Shown piece after piece: positions 60,277-64,000 of a DNA stretch of 64,000 nt. A model generated the notes under the pieces. That model saw only the letters and a program-made list of their open reading frames with translations. It was not told the origin of the DNA and did not search any database. Position numbers and translations under genes: made by a program. Source of the stretch: Microbacterium azadirachtae (GTDB taxonomy: Bacteria; Actinomycetota; Actinomycetes; Actinomycetales; Microbacteriaceae); the NCBI RefSeq assembly GCF_000956505.1, contig NZ_JYIX01000038.1, positions 62,001 through 126,000 of the forward strand. Reading direction: 5' to 3'. How positions within the stretch are numbered: position 1 is the first letter of the stretch; each line of letters starts with the position of its first letter.

Positions 60277-63200
60277 TGCCCAAGCGCGACGACATCCACT
60301 CCGTCCTCGTCATCGGATCCGGCCCGATCGTCATCGGTCAGGCCTGCGAGTTCGACTACTCCGGCACCCAGGCCTGCCGCGTCCTGCGCGAAGACGGCGT
60401 CCGCGTCATCCTCGTGAACTCCAACCCGGCCACGATCATGACCGACCCGGACTTCGCGGACGCGACGTACATCGAGCCGATCACCCCCGAGGTCATCGAG
60501 ACCATCATCGCCAAGGAGAAGCCGGACGCGATCCTGCCGACCCTGGGCGGCCAGACGGCGCTGAACGCGGCCATGGCGCTGCACGAGCGCGGGATCCTGG
60601 AGAAGTACGGCGTCGAGCTCATCGGCGCAAAGGTCGACGCGATCCAGAAGGGCGAGGACCGCCAGATCTTCAAGCAGCTCGTGCTCGATGCGGGCGCCGA
60701 CGTCGCTGCGTCCGTGATCTGCCACACGATGGACGAGCTGCTCGAAGGGGCCGAGAAGCTCGGCTACCCGCTGGTCGTCCGCCCGTCCTTCACGATGGGC
60801 GGACTCGGATCCGGTTTCGCCTACGACGAGAAGGACCTGCGCCGCATCGGCGGCGCCGGCCTGCACGACTCGCCGACCACCGAGGTGCTCCTGGAGGAGT
60901 CGATCCTCGGCTGGAAGGAGTATGAGCTCGAGCTCATGCGCGACACCGCAGACAACACGGTGGTCGTCTGCTCGATCGAGAACGTCGACCCGGTCGGCGT
61001 GCACACGGGTGACTCCATCACGGTCGCCCCGGCGCTCACGCTCACCGACCGCGAGTACCAGAACCTCCGTGACATCGGCATCGACATCATCCGCGCCGTC
61101 GGCGTGGACACCGGCGGCTGCAACATCCAGTTCGCTGTGAACCCGGAGAACGGCCGGGTCATCGTCATCGAGATGAACCCCCGCGTGTCGCGGTCCTCGG
61201 CGCTCGCGTCGAAGGCGACCGGCTTCCCGATCGCCAAGCTCGCGGCCAAGCTGGCCCTCGGCTACCGCCTGGACGAGATCCCGAACGACATCACCGGCGT
61301 GACCCCGGCGAGCTTCGAGCCCACGCTCGACTACGTCGTGGTCAAGGCGCCGCGGTTCGCATTCGAGAAGTTCCCCGCCGCGGACGCCACGCTCACGACG
61401 ACCATGAAGTCGGTCGGCGAGGCGATGGCGATCGGACGCAACTACACGACCGCGCTGCAGAAGGCGCTCCGCTCGCTCGAGAAGCGCGGATCCTCCTTCC
61501 ACTGGGGCGCGGAGAGCCGCAGCGTCGAGGAGCTGCTCGAGATCTCCAAGACGCCGACCGACGGTCGGATCGTCACCCTGCAGCAGGCGCTGCGCAAGGG
61601 CGCTACGATCGAGCAGGCGTTCGAGGCCACGGCGATCGACCCGTGGTTCATCGACCAGATGGTGCTCATCAACGAGGTCGCGGAGCAGATCCGTACGGCC
61701 CCCGAGCTCGACGCCGACACGATCCGGCTCGGCAAGGACCACGGCTTCTCCGACGCGCAGTTCGCCGAGCTTCGCGGCATCGGCGAGGCCGAGGTGCGGG
61801 GCGTCCGGCACGGGCTCGGCATCCGCCCGGTCTACAAGACCGTCGACACCTGCGCGGGCGAGTTCCCCGCGCTCACGCCCTACCACTACTCCAGCTACGA
61901 CAGCGAGACCGAGGTCACGCCGTCCGAGCGCACCAAGGTCGTCATCATCGGTTCCGGCCCGAACCGCATCGGCCAGGGCGTCGAGTTCGACTACTCGTGC
62001 GTGCACGCCTCCTTCGCGCTCTCGGACGCCGGCTTCGAGACCGTGATGGTCAACTGCAACCCGGAGACGGTGTCCACCGACTACGACACCTCCGACCGGC
62101 TCTACTTCGAGCCGCTCACCCTGGAGGACGTGCTCGAGGTGCTGCACGCCGAAGCGCAGAGCGGCACCATCCTCGGCGTCGTCTGCCAGCTCGGCGGACA
62201 GACCCCGCTCGGGCTCGCGAAGGGCATCGAGGCTGCCGGTTACACGGTGCTCGGCACGAGCCCCGAGGCGATCGACCTCGCCGAGGAGCGCGAGCTGTTC
62301 TCTCGCCTGCTCGACGAGGCGGGCCTCGTCGCTCCGCGCAACGGCACGGCGATCGACGTGGACGGCGCCGTCGCGGTGGCCGAGGAGATCGGCTACCCGG
62401 TGCTGGTGCGCCCGAGCTTCGTGCTCGGCGGGCGCGGCATGGAGATCGTCTACGACACCCCTGCGCTGCGCGACTACTTCGTGCGCACGGCGGGCGAGGT
62501 CATCATCGAGGAGGGCAAGCCCCTGCTCGTGGACCGCTTCCTGGACGACGCGATCGAGATCGACGTGGACGCGCTGTACGACGGAACAGAGCTCTACATC
62601 GGCGGCGTCATGGAGCACCTCGAAGAGGCCGGCATCCACTCCGGCGACTCGAGCTGCACCCTGCCGCCGGTCTCGCTCGGACGCACCGACATCGACCGGG
62701 TGCGTGAGGCGACGCTCTCGATCGCCGAGGGCGTGGGCGTGCGGGGTCTGCTGAACGTGCAGTTCGCGATCAGCGCCGGCGTGCTCTACGTGATCGAGGC
62801 GAACCCGCGTGCGAGCCGCACCGTGCCGTTCGTGTCGAAGGCTCTGGGGATCCCGCTCGCGAAGGCGGCGAGCCGCATCCTGTCCGGGACCACGATCGCC
62901 GCGCTCAAGGACGAGGGCCTGCTGCCCGAGAACGACGGATCCCGCGTGCCGCTGGGCTCGCCGGTCTCGGTCAAGGAGGCCGTGCTGCCCTTCAAGCGGT
63001 TCCGCACCGCGGACGGCCGCATCGTCGACTCCGTGCTCGGCCCTGAGATGCGCTCGACCGGTGAGGTCATGGGCATCGACCGCGACTTCCCGACCGCGTT
63101 CGCGAAGAGCCAGGCTGCGGCCTACGGCGGAACGCCGACCTCCGGCACCGTGTTCATCTCGGTCGCCGACGCCGACAAGCGCGCCGTGATCCTGCCCGCG

Positions 63201-63563
63201 CACCGGCTGCACCAGCTCGGGTTCACGATCGTGGCGACCACGGGCACCGCGGAGATCCTCTCGCGCAACGGCATCCCGGTGACGGTCGTCGAGAAGTACA
63301 GCGAGACCCAGGCGAGCGGCGAGACGAACATCGTCGACCTGATCGACCAGGGCGCGATCGACATCATCGTGAACACGCCGTCCGGCGGCGCCGCACGTGC
63401 CGACGGCTACGAGATCCGCGCGGCCGCGGTCGCCGCGGACAAGGCGCTGTTCACCACGATCGCGACGCTCGGCGCCGCCGTGAGCGGGATGGATGCGGCG
63501 GACAAGGGCTTCGAGGTGCGCAGCCTCCAGGAGTACGCCCAGGACCGGCTGGCGCGCGCGTGA
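60276..63563 (+). CDS. carB: Carbamoyl-phosphate synthase large subunit
   Basis: Makes carbamoyl phosphate from bicarbonate, ammonia and two ATP. The 1095 residues show the internal duplication: two ATP-grasp halves, each introduced by an [18 protein letters not shown] or [17 protein letters not shown] segment, with a central oligomerisation region and a C-terminal MGS-like allosteric domain (about 940-1090, with [19 protein letters not shown]). Its length is normal. It is coupled to pyrF by a four-base overlap. Confidence 0.98.
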   Translation: MPKRDDIHSVLVIGSGPIVIGQACEFDYSGTQACRVLREDGVRVILVNSNPATIMTDPDFADATYIEPITPEVIETIIAKEKPDAILPTLGGQTALNAAMALHERGILEKYGVELIGAKVDAIQKGEDRQIFKQLVLDAGADVAASVICHTMDELLEGAEKLGYPLVVRPSFTMGGLGSGFAYDEKDLRRIGGAGLHDSPTTEVLLEESILGWKEYELELMRDTADNTVVVCSIENVDPVGVHTGDSITVAPALTLTDREYQNLRDIGIDIIRAVGVDTGGCNIQFAVNPENGRVIVIEMNPRVSRSSALASKATGFPIAKLAAKLALGYRLDEIPNDITGVTPASFEPTLDYVVVKAPRFAFEKFPAADATLTTTMKSVGEAMAIGRNYTTALQKALRSLEKRGSSFHWGAESRSVEELLEISKTPTDGRIVTLQQALRKGATIEQAFEATAIDPWFIDQMVLINEVAEQIRTAPELDADTIRLGKDHGFSDAQFAELRGIGEAEVRGVRHGLGIRPVYKTVDTCAGEFPALTPYHYSSYDSETEVTPSERTKVVIIGSGPNRIGQGVEFDYSCVHASFALSDAGFETVMVNCNPETVSTDYDTSDRLYFEPLTLEDVLEVLHAEAQSGTILGVVCQLGGQTPLGLAKGIEAAGYTVLGTSPEAIDLAEERELFSRLLDEAGLVAPRNGTAIDVDGAVAVAEEIGYPVLVRPSFVLGGRGMEIVYDTPALRDYFVRTAGEVIIEEGKPLLVDRFLDDAIEIDVDALYDGTELYIGGVMEHLEEAGIHSGDSSCTLPPVSLGRTDIDRVREATLSIAEGVGVRGLLNVQFAISAGVLYVIEANPRASRTVPFVSKALGIPLAKAASRILSGTTIAALKDEGLLPENDGSRVPLGSPVSVKEAVLPFKRFRTADGRIVDSVLGPEMRSTGEVMGIDRDFPTAFAKSQAAAYGGTPTSGTVFISVADADKRAVILPAHRLHQLGFTIVATTGTAEILSRNGIPVTVVEKYSETQASGETNIVDLIDQGAIDIIVNTPSGGAARADGYEIRAAAVAADKALFTTIATLGAAVSGMDAADKGFEVRSLQEYAQDRLARA

Positions 63564-64000
63564 CCGTGACCTCGTTCGGATCGCGGCTGCGCCGGGCGCT
63601 CGACGCGTACGGCCCGCTGTGCGTGGGCATCGACCCGCACGAGGCGCTGCTGGACGTCTGGGGCCTGCCCCAGACGGCCGAGGGCGTGCGCGCGTTCGGG
63701 CTCGCCACGGTCGAGGCCGCCGCGGGGCGCGTCGGGATGGTCAAACCGCAGGTCTCGTTCTTCGAGCGCTTCGGATCCCGCGGCTTCGCCGCGCTCGAAG
63801 ACGTCATGTCGGCGGCGCGTGCGGCGGGGCTCCTGGTCGTCGCCGACGCGAAGCGCGGCGACATCGGCACGACCATGGCCGGCTACGCGCAGGCCTGGCT
63901 CGAGCCGGGCGCGCCGCTCGAAGCCGATGCGCTCACGATCAGCCCCTACCTCGGCGGCGGGTCGCTCGCAGAGGCGATCACGCGCGCGCTGCCCGTGGGC
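63560..64000 (+). CDS. pyrF: Orotidine 5'-phosphate decarboxylase, type 2 (3' partial)
   Basis: The last step of UMP synthesis. The visible 147 residues belong to the type 2 (subfamily 2) enzyme: [17 protein letters not shown] near the N-terminus, [16 protein letters not shown], the catalytic [14 protein letters not shown] and [11 protein letters not shown]. The GTG at 63560 overlaps the carB stop (GTGA); a second GTG six bases on is an alternative. The gene runs past the window end. Confidence 0.94.
   Translation, partial: MTVTSFGSRLRRALDAYGPLCVGIDPHEALLDVWGLPQTAEGVRAFGLATVEAAAGRVGMVKPQVSFFERFGSRGFAALEDVMSAARAAGLLVVADAKRGDIGTTMAGYAQAWLEPGAPLEADALTISPYLGGGSLAEAITRALPVG

Overview
The window is 64 kb of high-GC chromosome from an actinobacterium, most likely a Microbacteriaceae member close to Microbacterium. 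The basis is strong G/C preference at third codon positions, many GTG starts, TAnnnT -10 boxes placed directly before start codons, and actinobacterial gene orders (thrS-HIT, pdxST-yebC-ruvCAB-yajC-secDF-rel, alaS-ruvX-mltG-aroE-aroC-aroK-aroB-aroQ-efp-nusB, pyrR-pyrB-pyrC-(small membrane protein)-carA-carB-pyrF). Genus assignment is inference; no rRNA is present.

Layout. 0-11.4 kb: 3' part of a sulfatase-type membrane enzyme, the Pta-AckA acetate pathway, a UvrD-type helicase, four tRNA genes (Val-CAC; then Gly-GCC, Cys-GCA, Val-GAC) and a small ArsR/SRPBCC/SDR unit with three copies of one predicted operator, followed by membrane proteins of unknown role. 11.4-26.1 kb: thrS with a possible leader peptide, HIT hydrolase, pyridoxal kinase and the PLP synthase pair pdxS-pdxT around a shared palindromic regulatory site, then yebC, grpB, Holliday-junction genes ruvCAB, the Sec accessory genes yajC-secD-secF and the (p)ppGpp enzyme Rel. 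26.1-32.7 kb: a lone AbiEi-type gene, a DUF349 protein, rarA, an acyltransferase-3 protein, rpsD. 32.7-43.1 kb: alaS-ruvX-mltG and nearly the whole shikimate pathway (aroE, aroC, aroK, aroB, aroQ), with an inserted acetyltransferase, ending in efp-nusB.

43.1-55.7 kb separates nusB from pyrR and looks like an accessory block: a SNF2 helicase, an unusual metallo-beta-lactamase/Rieske fusion, an AraC-controlled amidase plus branched-chain/urea-type ABC transporter (permease and ATPase fused in one protein), and a VapBC toxin-antitoxin pair. It begins with a strong 17-bp-arm inverted repeat. 55.7-64 kb: the complete UMP operon from pyrR into pyrF, which runs off the window end.

No CRISPR array, prophage, insertion sequence or rRNA was seen. 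Most of the window is conserved core genome. The most interesting parts are the regulatory signals (ArsR operator triplet, direct repeats before the amidase operon, vapB operator merged with its promoter, thrS leader ORF, recurrent leaderless promoters) and the MBL/Rieske and LivM-LivG fusion proteins.
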